Source: Peptostreptococcaceae bacterium
GTDB taxonomy: Bacteria > Bacillota > Clostridia > Peptostreptococcales > Acidaminobacteraceae
Length of the DNA: 34,540 nucleotides
Assembly (NCBI GenBank): GCA_027064135.1
Contig: JAMOQG010000125.1
Location: forward strand, 1-34,540
Reading direction: 5' to 3'
Below the pieces are notes generated by a model, which worked only from the letters and a program-made list of their open reading frames with translations, was not told the DNA's origin and did not search any database. Shown piece by piece: positions 17,234 to 25,881 of this stretch. The translations under genes and the position numbers were made by a program. Each line of letters starts with the position of its first letter. The first letter of the stretch is position 1.

Positions 17234-17804
17234 AATTATCACCATTTTCTAAAAAGTTTTTAAGTAATTCAAGCCCCTGTTCCGTTAAAATTGCTTCAGG
17301 ATGAAACTGAACACCCTCTATATTGTATTTTTTATGTCTTATACCCATAATTTCACCCTCAACAGTTTCAGCGGTAATTTCAAGTTCTTCAGGCAAACTA
17401 TCTCTTTCAATTACTAAGGAATGATATCTTGTTACATATAATGGATTATTTAAATCTTTAAAAACTCCTTTATTAATATGATTTATTTTCGAAACTTTTC
17501 CATGAACCGGTACTATTGCTTTAACAATATTTGCACCAAATACTTCTCCAATCGCTTGATGTCCAAGACATATTCCTAAAATCGGAAAAACACCTTTAAG
17601 TTCATTAATTATTTTTTCAGAAACTCCTGCTTCTCTTGGAGTACAAGGTCCTGGTGATATAACTATCATACTTGGTTTTATTTTTAATATTTCTGCTATT
17701 GTAATTTGATCATTCCTTACTACTTTTACTTCCTCATTTAACATTTTTAAATACTCTACAAGATTATATGTAAACGAGTCATAATTATCAATCATTAATA
17801 TCAT
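17223..17804 (-). CDS. pabA: Aminodeoxychorismate synthase glutamine amidotransferase subunit
   Basis: 193 residues, class I glutamine amidotransferase. N-terminal MIDNYDSFTYNLVEYL, oxyanion-strand VISPGPCTP, nucleophile in GICLGHQAIGEVFG, and the His-Glu of the triad in QFHPEAILT. It supplies ammonia to PabB; in many Bacillota the same protein also serves TrpE. First gene of the folate operon, with a strong ribosome site (AAAGGGGG) and a clear promoter. Confidence 0.95.
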   Translation of the reverse strand: MILMIDNYDSFTYNLVEYLKMLNEEVKVVRNDQITIAEILKIKPSMIVISPGPCTPREAGVSEKIINELKGVFPILGICLGHQAIGEVFGANIVKAIVPVHGKVSKINHINKGVFKDLNNPLYVTRYHSLVIERDSLPEELEITAETVEGEIMGIRHKKYNIEGVQFHPEAILTEQGLELLKNFLENGDNYDN

Positions 17805-17835
17805 TAATTACCCCCTTTTATTTGCATCTGTTATC

Positions 17836-17864
17836 ATTCTACAAGTTATTTTAATATAATTCAA
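17836..17864 (-). promoter_or_regulatory. Promoter of the pab/fol operon
   Basis: Minus-strand TTGAAT (17859-17864), a 17-base spacer and TAGAAT (17836-17841), about 31 nt before the pabA ATG. No riboswitch or attenuator is visible in the short leader. It probably drives all ten genes down to galE, since no gap in the operon is longer than about 10 nt and many genes overlap. Confidence 0.7.
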
Positions 17865-17908
17865 GATTATTAAATATTATTTCTTTAAGTAATATTCAGT
17901 ATTTAATA

Positions 17909-17937
17909 TTGTTAATTTTTTCTTCTTGTTGTATCAT
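17909..17937 (+). promoter_or_regulatory. Promoter of the TIM-barrel gene
   Basis: TTGTTA (17909-17914), 17-base spacer and TATCAT (17932-17937). It covers the first codons of the longest open frame, so the protein must start further on, at 17963. Confidence 0.55.
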
Positions 17938-17962
17938 ATATCTATTAGAAAAGAGGCTTTTA

Positions 17963-18757
17963 ATGAAATTAGGAATTACATTTGAAGAAAAAATACTTAA
18001 AGAAATTAAACAAAGTGAATATATGCATTTTATTAAAAAAAACAATCTATCATTTTTAGAATTTGCTCCTGATTTTAATAAATACTCATATGAATTTTAT
18101 GAAAATATTTTTAATGAACTTAAAAATGAAAATATTAAAATTACTGTTCATTTACCACATTTTGTAGATGAAAGTCTAGACATTACTAATTTTTCAAATG
18201 AAAATAAATTGAAATTAATTGAATTTTATAGTTCATTAAATAATTTAATTGATTTAAATAAAAATAATATCATTTTAGTTTTTCATGGTGCAAAATATGA
18301 AACAATTTCAAAAGAAGAAGCTTTATCAAAAACAAATGCTTTTATAAAATTCAGTATCGAATATTTTAAAGAAAAAAAATATTTGATTACTTTATCGATT
18401 GAAACTTTAAATAAACATCATAAAAAAGTAATTGGCGATAATAGAAATGATTTAATTAATATTGTTAAATCTTTTAATAATGAAATCGGAATATGTTTTG
18501 ATATTACTCATGATTATTTAAATATCGAAAAAGTTAAAATTCCAACAAACGAATTTTTATCATTAGTAAATCATTCTCATATCCATGGTTTTAATAAAGA
18601 AATTTGTCATTTACCTATTAATAAAAACGAAATTTTATTTAAAATGATAAAATTACTTAAAAAAAATAATTATCCCATTAACATAGAAATGTTATTATGT
18701 GATAATTATTTAAATGAACTTCAAAAAGATATTGATCTTATTAATTCATTGAACTAA
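17963..18757 (+). CDS. Xylose isomerase-like / AP endonuclease 2-family TIM barrel protein
   Basis: 264 residues from the ATG at 17963, which follows AAGAGG; upstream codons overlap the promoter. The chain reads as a divergent sugar isomerase/endonuclease IV barrel with metal-ligand-like residues at the strand ends: HLPH near 64, FHGAK near 107, SIETLNK near 146 (Glu), FDITHD near 178 (Asp, His), HSHIHGF near 206 and the IEML near the C-terminus (Glu). It could be an isomerase, a sugar-phosphate epimerase or an apurinic endonuclease; the convergent neighbour is dinB, which slightly favours a DNA link but proves nothing. It overlaps dinB tail-to-tail by 17 nt. Confidence 0.75.
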   Translation: MKLGITFEEKILKEIKQSEYMHFIKKNNLSFLEFAPDFNKYSYEFYENIFNELKNENIKITVHLPHFVDESLDITNFSNENKLKLIEFYSSLNNLIDLNKNNIILVFHGAKYETISKEEALSKTNAFIKFSIEYFKEKKYLITLSIETLNKHHKKVIGDNRNDLINIVKSFNNEIGICFDITHDYLNIEKVKIPTNEFLSLVNHSHIHGFNKEICHLPINKNEILFKMIKLLKKNNYPINIEMLLCDNYLNELQKDIDLINSLN

Positions 18758-19793
18758 ATATATTTAATTGTTCATTTTCTTTTTCGTCAATATTCGAAAC
18801 TGAAATTCCAATTAATCTTACGTTCTTTTTTATATCAATTTCATTAAAAATTCTATTAAGAAGCATCTGATAATCATTTAAATTAAATAAATAATGATCA
18901 AGCGTTTTGCTTCTAGTAATTACAGAAAAATCATTAAATTTTATTTTAATTGATATTGTTTTTGCAACTCTATTTTTTTTATCTAAACCATAAAATATAT
19001 TTTCCATCATATTTTTTAATATTTCAAATAATTTCTCTCTATTTCTTGTATCTTTTTTTAAAGTACTTTCTGTTCCATAAGATTTATTTTTAACCTCTTC
19101 TTTCAAAGATCGATTATCAAGCCCACGAATTCTATCATAAATATCTTCGCCCACATTCCCTAAAAATGATTTTAAATTACTTTTAGAATAATTAAGCAAA
19201 TCATCTACATAAAAAATTCCTACGCTATTTAATTTCTGGACTGATTTCTTACCAATTCCATGAATTTTTCCAACTTTTAATGGTTTCAAAATATCAGGAA
19301 TCATATTTTCTGAAATAACTTTTATTCCATCAGGCTTATTCCAATCACTTGCAAGTTTTGCTAAAAATTTATTATATGAAATCCCAACCGATATTGTTAT
19401 TCCAACTTCTTTCAGCACTCTTTTTTTTATTAATTTTGCAATATACATTTCATTTTGATATAAATCTGTAATTTCAATATACGCTTCATCAATAGAAACT
19501 CTTTGCACTTGATCTGTTATAGAATAAATAATATCAAAAACTTGATTTGATATTTCAGAATATCTCTTCATCCTAGGTTTAATGAATATACCTTCAGGGC
19601 ATAGCTTTTTAGCGATAAAACCAGCCATAGCCGAATGAACACCGTATTCACGAGCAATGTAGTTGCAAGTTGAAACAACCCCTCTATCGCCAGTACCACC
19701 CACTATTACTGGTTTGCCAATTAATTCTTTATTATCAAGCTCCTCAACTGAAGCAAAAAATGCATCTAAATCTACATGTAGTATTTTTCTCAT
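18741..19793 (-). CDS. dinB: DNA polymerase IV (Y family)
   Basis: 350 residues. The palm motifs are HVDLDAFFASVE at the N-terminus and SIDEAYIEITD near 105, which supply the catalytic acidic residues; GVVSTCNYIAREYGVHS is the fingers signature, and KVGKIHGIGKKSVQKLNSVGI is the helix-hairpin-helix thumb. It makes error-prone translesion synthesis past damage. A beta-clamp-binding-like tail (EQLNIFS) ends the protein. AGAGGA precedes the ATG. Downstream of the NusG-domain-II gene with a 13-nt gap, hence probably cotranscribed. No LexA-box was recognised. Confidence 0.96.
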   Translation of the reverse strand: MRKILHVDLDAFFASVEELDNKELIGKPVIVGGTGDRGVVSTCNYIAREYGVHSAMAGFIAKKLCPEGIFIKPRMKRYSEISNQVFDIIYSITDQVQRVSIDEAYIEITDLYQNEMYIAKLIKKRVLKEVGITISVGISYNKFLAKLASDWNKPDGIKVISENMIPDILKPLKVGKIHGIGKKSVQKLNSVGIFYVDDLLNYSKSNLKSFLGNVGEDIYDRIRGLDNRSLKEEVKNKSYGTESTLKKDTRNREKLFEILKNMMENIFYGLDKKNRVAKTISIKIKFNDFSVITRSKTLDHYLFNLNDYQMLLNRIFNEIDIKKNVRLIGISVSNIDEKENEQLNIFSSMN

Positions 19794-19806
19794 AATATCC
19801 TCTTAT

Positions 19807-20178
19807 CTAATTAGTAATATCAACTTCACTATCTGATTTACCTTTTATCTCAACAATTAATTTATGTGGAAGACAAACTAACACTTCACCAACTTTACTT
19901 ATACTTCCGTCTTTAACACAAATTTGATTATGACAATCTGCTTCTATTATTCTAACTACGTCATTATCAATTTCAATTAAATTATAACCATATTTAGTTT
20001 TAATTGGTATTATCTCTTTTTCTTCTACAGGTAAATCTCTTTTAACTAAAATTTCATTATCTACTTTAATTATTAAATATTTATTGTTATAATCAATAAT
20101 ATTAGAAGTAACATAAAAACTTAAAGCTATGCTACTAACAATAAAAAACACTATTAAAAATATATCAGCTTTCTTCAT
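19807..20178 (-). CDS. NusG domain II-containing membrane-anchored protein
   Basis: 123 residues: an N-terminal transmembrane helix (about residues 5-24), then a beta-rich extracytoplasmic domain of the NusG domain II family with the characteristic CHNQICVKDGSISKVGEVLVCLPHKL-like cysteines (DCHNQIC, then VCLPHKL). Despite the name it has no transcription function. Such proteins commonly neighbour ApbE, FMN-binding and quinone-related genes in anaerobic Bacillota, which fits the divergent apbE 39 nt away. The ATG at 20178 follows GGAGTTGATT; an open frame of 12 more codons overlaps the apbE leader and is not favoured. Exact role unknown. Confidence 0.85.
   Translation of the reverse strand: MKKADIFLIVFFIVSSIALSFYVTSNIIDYNNKYLIIKVDNEILVKRDLPVEEKEIIPIKTKYGYNLIEIDNDVVRIIEADCHNQICVKDGSISKVGEVLVCLPHKLIVEIKGKSDSEVDITN
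20085..20093 (+). promoter_or_regulatory. Candidate promoter of the apbE operon
   Basis: A TGn-extended -10 (TGTTATAAT) lies inside the divergent NusG-domain-II gene, about 125 nt before apbE, with only a weak TTTAAT -35. The 39-nt gap between the two genes is too short for two independent promoters, so at least one must lie inside the other gene. Confidence 0.3.
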
Positions 20179-20216
20179 AATCAACTCCAAACTCATTATT
20201 ACACAAGGAGGCAATA

Positions 20217-21221
20217 ATGAAAAAAATATTTATTTACATACTAATAATAACTGTTTTATTAACAGGTTGTCAAAAACAAAATAATTTTATTGAAAGCAGT
20301 AACCTTAAATTAGGTACTATAGTAAATTTAAAAATCTTTAATTATAATGATAATTCAATATTTAATGATATTTATAATATATTAGATGATATCGAAAACA
20401 AAATGAGTAAAAACATTGAAAACAGTGAAATAGATCAAATAAATAGTTTAACAAAAAATCAACAAATCAAAATATCTAACAATACTTCTGAAGTTATTGA
20501 AAAAGGATTATATTATTCTAGACTTTCTAATGGAAATTTTGATATTTCTATTGCGCCTTTAGTTAATTTATGGGGAATAGGAACTGAAAACGAAAAAATA
20601 CCTAGTAATAAGGATATAAAAAATGTTTTAAATTCTATCGATTATAGAAACATAAATCTTGATAATAATAATTTTTCATTTACTGATGATAATATGTCCT
20701 TAGATTTAGGTGGAATTGCTAAAGGATATGCTGCAGATAAAATTGCAGAGTTTTTAATAGAAAATAACATTAATAAAGCATTAATTAGTTTAGGCGGTAA
20801 TATATTCGCATTAGGTTCAAATGAAATTGATGAGCCATGGAAAGTCGGAATTAAAAATCCGTTTTCAGATGAGTCTGAAATAATTGGATATGTTAAAGTT
20901 ACAAATAAATCCGTTGTTACTTCTGGAATTTATGAACGTTATTTTATTGAGGATAATAAAAGATATCATCATATACTTAATCCCTTTACTGGATATCCAT
21001 ATGAAAATGATATCTTTGGAGTAACTATAATTTCTGATAAATCCGTTGATGGTGATGCTCTTTCAACTATTGCTTTTTCATATGGAATTAAAAAAGGTTT
21101 AGACTTCATTAATTCCATGGAGAATGTAGAAGCAATTTTTATATCTAAAAATAAAGAAATATTTATAACTGACACGCTAAATAATTTTATAATTACAAAT
21201 GATAAGTTTACTATTAAATAG
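20217..21221 (+). CDS. apbE: FAD:protein FMN transferase, lipoprotein
   Basis: 334 residues. A lipoprotein signal ends at LLTGC (Cys18), so it is anchored on the outer face of the membrane. Family motifs: FDISIAPLVNLWGIG, the SLDLGGIAKGYAADKI loop, ALISLGGNIFALGS, and the C-terminal HHILNPFTGYPY with DGDALSTIAFSYG (metal/FAD ligands). It attaches FMN from FAD covalently to a Thr/Ser of target flavoproteins, such as RnfG/NqrC or FMN-binding electron-transfer proteins; no such target is in the window. Strong AAGGAGG before ATG. First gene of a four-gene plus-strand operon. Confidence 0.94.
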   Translation: MKKIFIYILIITVLLTGCQKQNNFIESSNLKLGTIVNLKIFNYNDNSIFNDIYNILDDIENKMSKNIENSEIDQINSLTKNQQIKISNNTSEVIEKGLYYSRLSNGNFDISIAPLVNLWGIGTENEKIPSNKDIKNVLNSIDYRNINLDNNNFSFTDDNMSLDLGGIAKGYAADKIAEFLIENNINKALISLGGNIFALGSNEIDEPWKVGIKNPFSDESEIIGYVKVTNKSVVTSGIYERYFIEDNKRYHHILNPFTGYPYENDIFGVTIISDKSVDGDALSTIAFSYGIKKGLDFINSMENVEAIFISKNKEIFITDTLNNFIITNDKFTIK

Positions 21222-21238
21222 ACATATAGAGGTGTTTT

Positions 21239-22252
21239 ATGAAAAAAATGTTAATAATTATTATTCTAACTATAGTAGTTCTAATAACTTCTTGTAGTAA
21301 AAATAATGAAAATTCAGTTGTAATATATACTTCTGTAGATAGAAATTATTCTCAACCAATTTTCAAATCTTTTGAAGAAGAAACCAATATAAAAGTTCTT
21401 GCTGTTTACGATGTAGAAGCCACAAAAACTATTGGTTTAGCAAACAGATTAATAAATGAAAAGAACAATCCAAAAGCTGATGTTTTTTGGAACGGAGAAA
21501 TATTACAAACAATTAAATTAAAAGAAAATGATATTTTGGAAAAATATATATCAAAAAATGCAAATTCAATTCCGAAAAAATATATAGATTCTGAAAATTA
21601 CTACAGTTCATTCGGTGGAAGATTAAAAGTGTTTTTAGTAAATACTAATAATCTAAATAAATCAGAATTTCCAAATTCAATTTTTGATATTATTAATGGT
21701 GAGACTGAAAATAATAAAATTGCAATATCTAATCCTGTCTTTGGTACAACATCTACATATGTTGCTGCACTATATACTCTATTAGGCGAAAAAAATGGCT
21801 TTGATTTATTTTCAAACATTTCAACAAACAAAATTACTATTCTAAATGGCAACGCTCAAGTTAGAGATTTAGTATCTAGCGGAAGTTTATCCTATGGATT
21901 AACAGATTCTGATGATGCATTATCAGCTATAAATAAAGGTTATCCAGTTAAAATAATAATTCCTGATCAAAATAAAGATTCTTTTGGAACATTGCTTATT
22001 CCAAACACTGTTTCATTAATAAAAAATGGACCAAATAAAGATAACGGAAAACTTTTTATAGATTATCTTCTAAATTTATCTACAACCGAAAATTTGATTA
22101 ATAGCGGCTGGATTCAAATTCCACTTAGAAAAACAAACACTAAAAATATATTTGATATCAATAAAATTAAATTGATTGATATGCCCTATGATGAAATTTA
22201 TAATATATATAATAATTCATCTAATGATATGATTAATTTATTTATTAATTAA
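21239..22252 (+). CDS. Iron(III)-type ABC transporter substrate-binding lipoprotein
   Basis: 337 residues with a lipobox (LITSC, Cys19). The mature part is a class of ferric-iron/2-aminoethylphosphonate-type binding proteins: VVIYTSVDRNYSQPI, FEEETNIKV, ADVFWNGEILQ, GRLKVFLVNTNNL, and GLTDSDDALSAINKGYPV with the metal/phosphonate-site region. The nearest recognised relatives bind Fe3+ (FbpA/FutA); the ligand cannot be fixed from sequence alone. It lies 17 nt after apbE and just before its presumed permease. Confidence 0.85.
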   Translation: MKKMLIIIILTIVVLITSCSKNNENSVVIYTSVDRNYSQPIFKSFEEETNIKVLAVYDVEATKTIGLANRLINEKNNPKADVFWNGEILQTIKLKENDILEKYISKNANSIPKKYIDSENYYSSFGGRLKVFLVNTNNLNKSEFPNSIFDIINGETENNKIAISNPVFGTTSTYVAALYTLLGEKNGFDLFSNISTNKITILNGNAQVRDLVSSGSLSYGLTDSDDALSAINKGYPVKIIIPDQNKDSFGTLLIPNTVSLIKNGPNKDNGKLFIDYLLNLSTTENLINSGWIQIPLRKTNTKNIFDINKIKLIDMPYDEIYNIYNNSSNDMINLFIN

Positions 22253-22274
22253 TTAATTTGTAAAAGGAGCTTTT

Positions 22275-23804
22275 ATGATAAAAAAAAATATTACTCCATT
22301 AACAATTGCATTGTTAGTTTTAATCATTATTTCACCAATATTATTATTAGTTTTTAATGTAATAAATTATAATGAAAGTGAAATAAATTCAATAATTAAT
22401 ATGAGACAATTTATTGTTTTAATCAAAACTGTTTCTTTTTCAATTTTAGTTGCATTTTTATCATCAATATTCGGATTTTATATTGCTTTTGTAACATTTA
22501 TAAATCAGAAAAAAATGTTATATGTTTTTATTTTTTCTTTTTTATTTATTTCTATTCCACCCTATATTTTTGCTTTAAGCTTTATTGAATTCACAAAATT
22601 TTTAAATTTAAATCTTATAACAGGCTTTAAAATTAGTGTATTCGTACAAACAATTTATTACATACCTTTTACATCAATTATATTTTATTTGCATATTAAT
22701 AATATCAATAAATCATATTTCGATTCATCTTTAATTGAAATATCTAATTTAAAATCAAAATTAGTAACTGTTAAAGAATTTTCTTTTCCAACAATATCAT
22801 TTAGTTTGTTATTAATTACGCTTTTATCAATTTCAAATTATACCATACCATCAATTTTTGCATTTAATACATATCCAATTGAAATAATGTCTATATTTGC
22901 AAATACAAATAATTATATGTCAGTAATTATTACTACATTACCAATATTATTAATTTCAATTATTATTTCATTTGCAATTTATAAAATATTTTCTAAAAAT
23001 TTTACAAGCTTTCAAATAGAATCAAATAATTTATTTGAAATTAAAAATAAATATGATAACAAAATTTTAGATTTATTTTTGTTTTTAGTAGTCGTTATTC
23101 AAACTTTTTCACCAATTGTATTTTTACTATTTGATTATGGAAGCCTAAAAGCAATATTGCCTTCAATTATCAATAATTATCAAGATATTCTTTACACTAT
23201 AATAGTAATTACTTTTAGTAGCCTATTAATCATTATTATTTCAACTTTTTTCGCTTATACTGCAATAACTAATAAAAAATTAAAATCATTTTTTATAATA
23301 TTGTCAATATCATTACTTAGCCTACCTTCAAGTTTTGTAGGAATTTCTGTAAATCATTTATATAATAGTTCTTTCTTTAATTTCTTATTTTATTCGCCAA
23401 TTTTAATAATTCATGCATTCATAATTAGATTTTTACCAATATCATTTTTTATAATATTTTATGATTTCAATAAATATGAGAAAAGTTATTTTCATGCTGC
23501 ATTATTAAATACAAATAACAAAATTCAAATTTTTAAAAATATAATTTTTCCAAATTCTTTTTACAATATTATTTATGGTTTTTTAGCGGTTTCGATTTTA
23601 AGCATTGGCGAGGTTGGTGCAAGTATTATTGTTATGCCACCAGGAAAATCTACTTTAGCAGTGATAATATATAATTATCTTCATTATGGCAGTAGCGATT
23701 CTGTAAAAGGATTATCTTTATTTATCTTTATTTTACTAATTTTAGCATCATTTTTTATTATAACTTTAATAAAAATAAAAAGAAGGAGTCGTTATGAAAA
23801 ATAA
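22275..23804 (+). CDS. Fused ABC permease of the FbpB/ferric-iron type
   Basis: 509 residues, about twelve transmembrane segments, made of two tandem BPD-type permease halves in one chain. Each half has an EAA-like loop: around SSLIEISNLKSKLVTVKEFSFP in the first and AALLNTNNKIQIFKNIIFP in the second. This is the arrangement of FbpB-type ferric permeases. The ribosome site AAAGGAG is good. The usual ATP-binding subunit FbpC does not follow; the next gene, overlapping by 11 nt, is a propeller protein. The ATPase may be encoded elsewhere. Confidence 0.87.
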   Translation: MIKKNITPLTIALLVLIIISPILLLVFNVINYNESEINSIINMRQFIVLIKTVSFSILVAFLSSIFGFYIAFVTFINQKKMLYVFIFSFLFISIPPYIFALSFIEFTKFLNLNLITGFKISVFVQTIYYIPFTSIIFYLHINNINKSYFDSSLIEISNLKSKLVTVKEFSFPTISFSLLLITLLSISNYTIPSIFAFNTYPIEIMSIFANTNNYMSVIITTLPILLISIIISFAIYKIFSKNFTSFQIESNNLFEIKNKYDNKILDLFLFLVVVIQTFSPIVFLLFDYGSLKAILPSIINNYQDILYTIIVITFSSLLIIIISTFFAYTAITNKKLKSFFIILSISLLSLPSSFVGISVNHLYNSSFFNFLFYSPILIIHAFIIRFLPISFFIIFYDFNKYEKSYFHAALLNTNNKIQIFKNIIFPNSFYNIIYGFLAVSILSIGEVGASIIVMPPGKSTLAVIIYNYLHYGSSDSVKGLSLFIFILLILASFFIITLIKIKRRSRYEK

Positions 23805-24807
23805 AAAAACAATACTAAAAATTACTATATTAACTATTATATTAATTTATTCTGTTCATTTAATTAGGAATTACAATGAAAACGATATAAATTTAAGTTC
23901 TAATAATTATATTTTTTCTTCCCTTTTAAAAGAAATTGATATAATGTCACTCCATGTTCATAATAACATTTTATATGCTGGTACACCTGATGGCTTATTT
24001 AAAGTATCCGGATCTTATCCAGACTACTATATGGAAAAAGTTAATCTTGATTATGATCTTAATTATATAAGAGCTCTTTACACTGACAATAACAACAATT
24101 TTTGGATAGGTTCTGAAAATGGACTTTTATGTATTTTGCCAAATAATAACCAAATTATTTATTCAGAAGAAAACGGTTTAATTCCAGATAACAGGATAAA
24201 TACGATCACCCAATTATCTGATGGTACAATATGGATAGGAAGTTGGAGTGGTGCAACTCAAATTAAAGAAAATAATAATATTAGAACAATTAATAAAGAA
24301 ACTGGACTTATTAATAATATGGTGAATGTGATAACAGAAGATATTTATGGAGGAATTTGGTTTGGATCATATAATGTTAAAAATGGTGGTATTACATATT
24401 TAAAAGACAATGAGTTTAATTATTTTACTACTGAAAACGGATTAATAAATAATAATATTACATCATACCTATTTATTGATAAAGATACACTTTGGTTTGG
24501 TTCAGGTATATATGAAAGTGGTGGAATAACTACTTTTGATCTTTCTAATAAAACACCATATATAAAAGAAACGTTGGATATTTCAGATGGCTTTGCTGGT
24601 ATCAAAGTTAGAAGCTTATATAAATATAACAAGAGTATTTTTATTGGTTCGGAATATGATGGAATTGCAATATGGAATGATTCCAAAAAAATTTATACTA
24701 CAGACGACGGATTAGCAAATAATGAAGTTAAATCATATGAATTATATAATAATTTGTTATTTTTCGGAACGAGAAATGGATTATCTTATAAAAAGGCAAA
24801 AAAATAG
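23794..24807 (+). CDS. Membrane-anchored seven-bladed propeller protein (Reg_prop-type repeats)
   Basis: 337 residues: an N-terminal signal anchor (about 7-23), then seven blades whose core strands read I/F-G-S/T at roughly residues 62, 106, 149, 191, 236, 284 and 325, 41-48 residues apart (for example NNFWIGSENGL, GTIWIGSWSGA, DTLWFGSGIY). Each blade also carries a GLxxNxI-type loop. This is the propeller found as the periplasmic sensor of hybrid two-component proteins, but here there is no kinase, HAMP or helix-turn-helix. It probably sits outside the membrane and binds a ligand or partner. It overlaps the permease gene by 11 nt; AAGGAG precedes the ATG. Function unknown. Confidence 0.75.
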   Translation: MKNKKTILKITILTIILIYSVHLIRNYNENDINLSSNNYIFSSLLKEIDIMSLHVHNNILYAGTPDGLFKVSGSYPDYYMEKVNLDYDLNYIRALYTDNNNNFWIGSENGLLCILPNNNQIIYSEENGLIPDNRINTITQLSDGTIWIGSWSGATQIKENNNIRTINKETGLINNMVNVITEDIYGGIWFGSYNVKNGGITYLKDNEFNYFTTENGLINNNITSYLFIDKDTLWFGSGIYESGGITTFDLSNKTPYIKETLDISDGFAGIKVRSLYKYNKSIFIGSEYDGIAIWNDSKKIYTTDDGLANNEVKSYELYNNLLFFGTRNGLSYKKAKK

Positions 24808-24839
24808 AAGAATAGTCAAAAGACTATCCTTCTATTTTT
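24800..24839. terminator. Bidirectional terminator after the propeller gene
   Basis: Long stem ATAGAAG-a-ATAGTC / GACTAT-c-CTTCTAT with an AAAA loop and a T-run after it (and an A-run before it). It overlaps the TAG stop of the propeller gene and sits just beyond the end of the convergent 344-residue gene, so it can serve both. Confidence 0.85.
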
Positions 24840-25866
24840 CTAAGTTATTAATTATTTTACTATTAAATAATTCTTCATCACCAAATTTTTCTTTAAATGC
24901 AATTGGAGCAATATTTTGCATTAAATCTCCAATATCAAATGTAGTAGGATATGTTTCAAGCTTATAATTTAATTCACTCTTATTTGTAATTTTAGAACTA
25001 ATAACAACGTATCCATTCGTTTTTACATTAACCGAAGCAATATTTAAAGAATCAATCGCCTTTTCAGTTATAATGATAGAATCAATTATTTTTCCAGGAT
25101 CAAATATTTTTTTAGCATATTCCGTAAGGATTACTTTGTTATCATTAAATTCAATAATATTCTTTAATTTTAATGTCTCTATACTTTTTTTGAAATTAGG
25201 ATTGTTTTTTACATATATTTTTAATTCTTCTTTACTAATATAGTCAGATATAAAACCTTCTAAATTATCAAAATTTTCATATTCAATTAATTCCTCTAGT
25301 TTGATTATAAGTTTATCATTCTCTAATACTTCATTACTATTACGAATTCTATCTTTAAATATATTCATAATAATATATAATAAAATTGTTTCATCAAAAG
25401 ATATTTCAATCGAATATCTAAATAACTCTTCTTTTTCGAATTCATTTCCAATAAAAAGGTCTTTTCTAATCCAATTTCCAACACTTGGCAAAACATGCGG
25501 ATATTCTAAACAATGCAGTAATCCGCCATTCGCTACCGTATAATGCAAAGCAAAATCCTTTTTAAAACAGAAATAATCATTAATAACGTTAAGATTAGAT
25601 AGCCTTTTAAAGCTTACCATAACATCAGGTCTATGAAAAATTAAAAATGCTGATTCTAATTCTTGTGCTACATTAACATCATCACCTTTTCTTACTAAAA
25701 ATCCATTATCCATAAACGAATCATATGCTTCAATATAATTTTTATCGTCAAATTTTAAAAGCTCCTCAAATGATCTAGCATAAAATGGAGAATTTTCATT
25801 AATTTCAATTTTAGAAAATGAAGAAAGTGTATATATTTCATATTTATTTAAATTTAGTAGTATCAT
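24832..25866 (-). CDS. Unrecognised 344-residue soluble protein with internal duplication; EspG-like layout
   Basis: No firm family. There is no signal peptide or membrane segment; the chain is acidic and Ile/Asn-rich. Two stretches show the same order: a helix, a short GFL/NII strand, a turn, a helix and a hydrophobic strand near a Pro-Asp (about residues 48-88, FMDNGFLVRKG...HRPDVMVSF, and 229-270, LKLKNIIEFND...FDPGKII). That, and the downstream strand pair DYFCFKKDFALHYTVANGG, recall from memory the pseudo-twofold fold of EspG chaperones of type VII secretion. I see no ESX ATPase or WXG100 gene here. The start is set by GGAGGGAG; the gene follows the 760-residue membrane protein by 15 nt and would be translated from the same mRNA. 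Confidence 0.5.
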   Translation of the reverse strand: MILLNLNKYEIYTLSSFSKIEINENSPFYARSFEELLKFDDKNYIEAYDSFMDNGFLVRKGDDVNVAQELESAFLIFHRPDVMVSFKRLSNLNVINDYFCFKKDFALHYTVANGGLLHCLEYPHVLPSVGNWIRKDLFIGNEFEKEELFRYSIEISFDETILLYIIMNIFKDRIRNSNEVLENDKLIIKLEELIEYENFDNLEGFISDYISKEELKIYVKNNPNFKKSIETLKLKNIIEFNDNKVILTEYAKKIFDPGKIIDSIIITEKAIDSLNIASVNVKTNGYVVISSKITNKSELNYKLETYPTTFDIGDLMQNIAPIAFKEKFGDEELFNSKIINNLEK

Positions 25867-25881
25867 AAAAATCTCCCTCCA

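Noticed and set aside
23794-24807. Propeller gene as a truncated hybrid sensor kinase
   Set aside because: The seven blades are complete, the stop codon is followed at once by a terminator, and no kinase remnant lies downstream.
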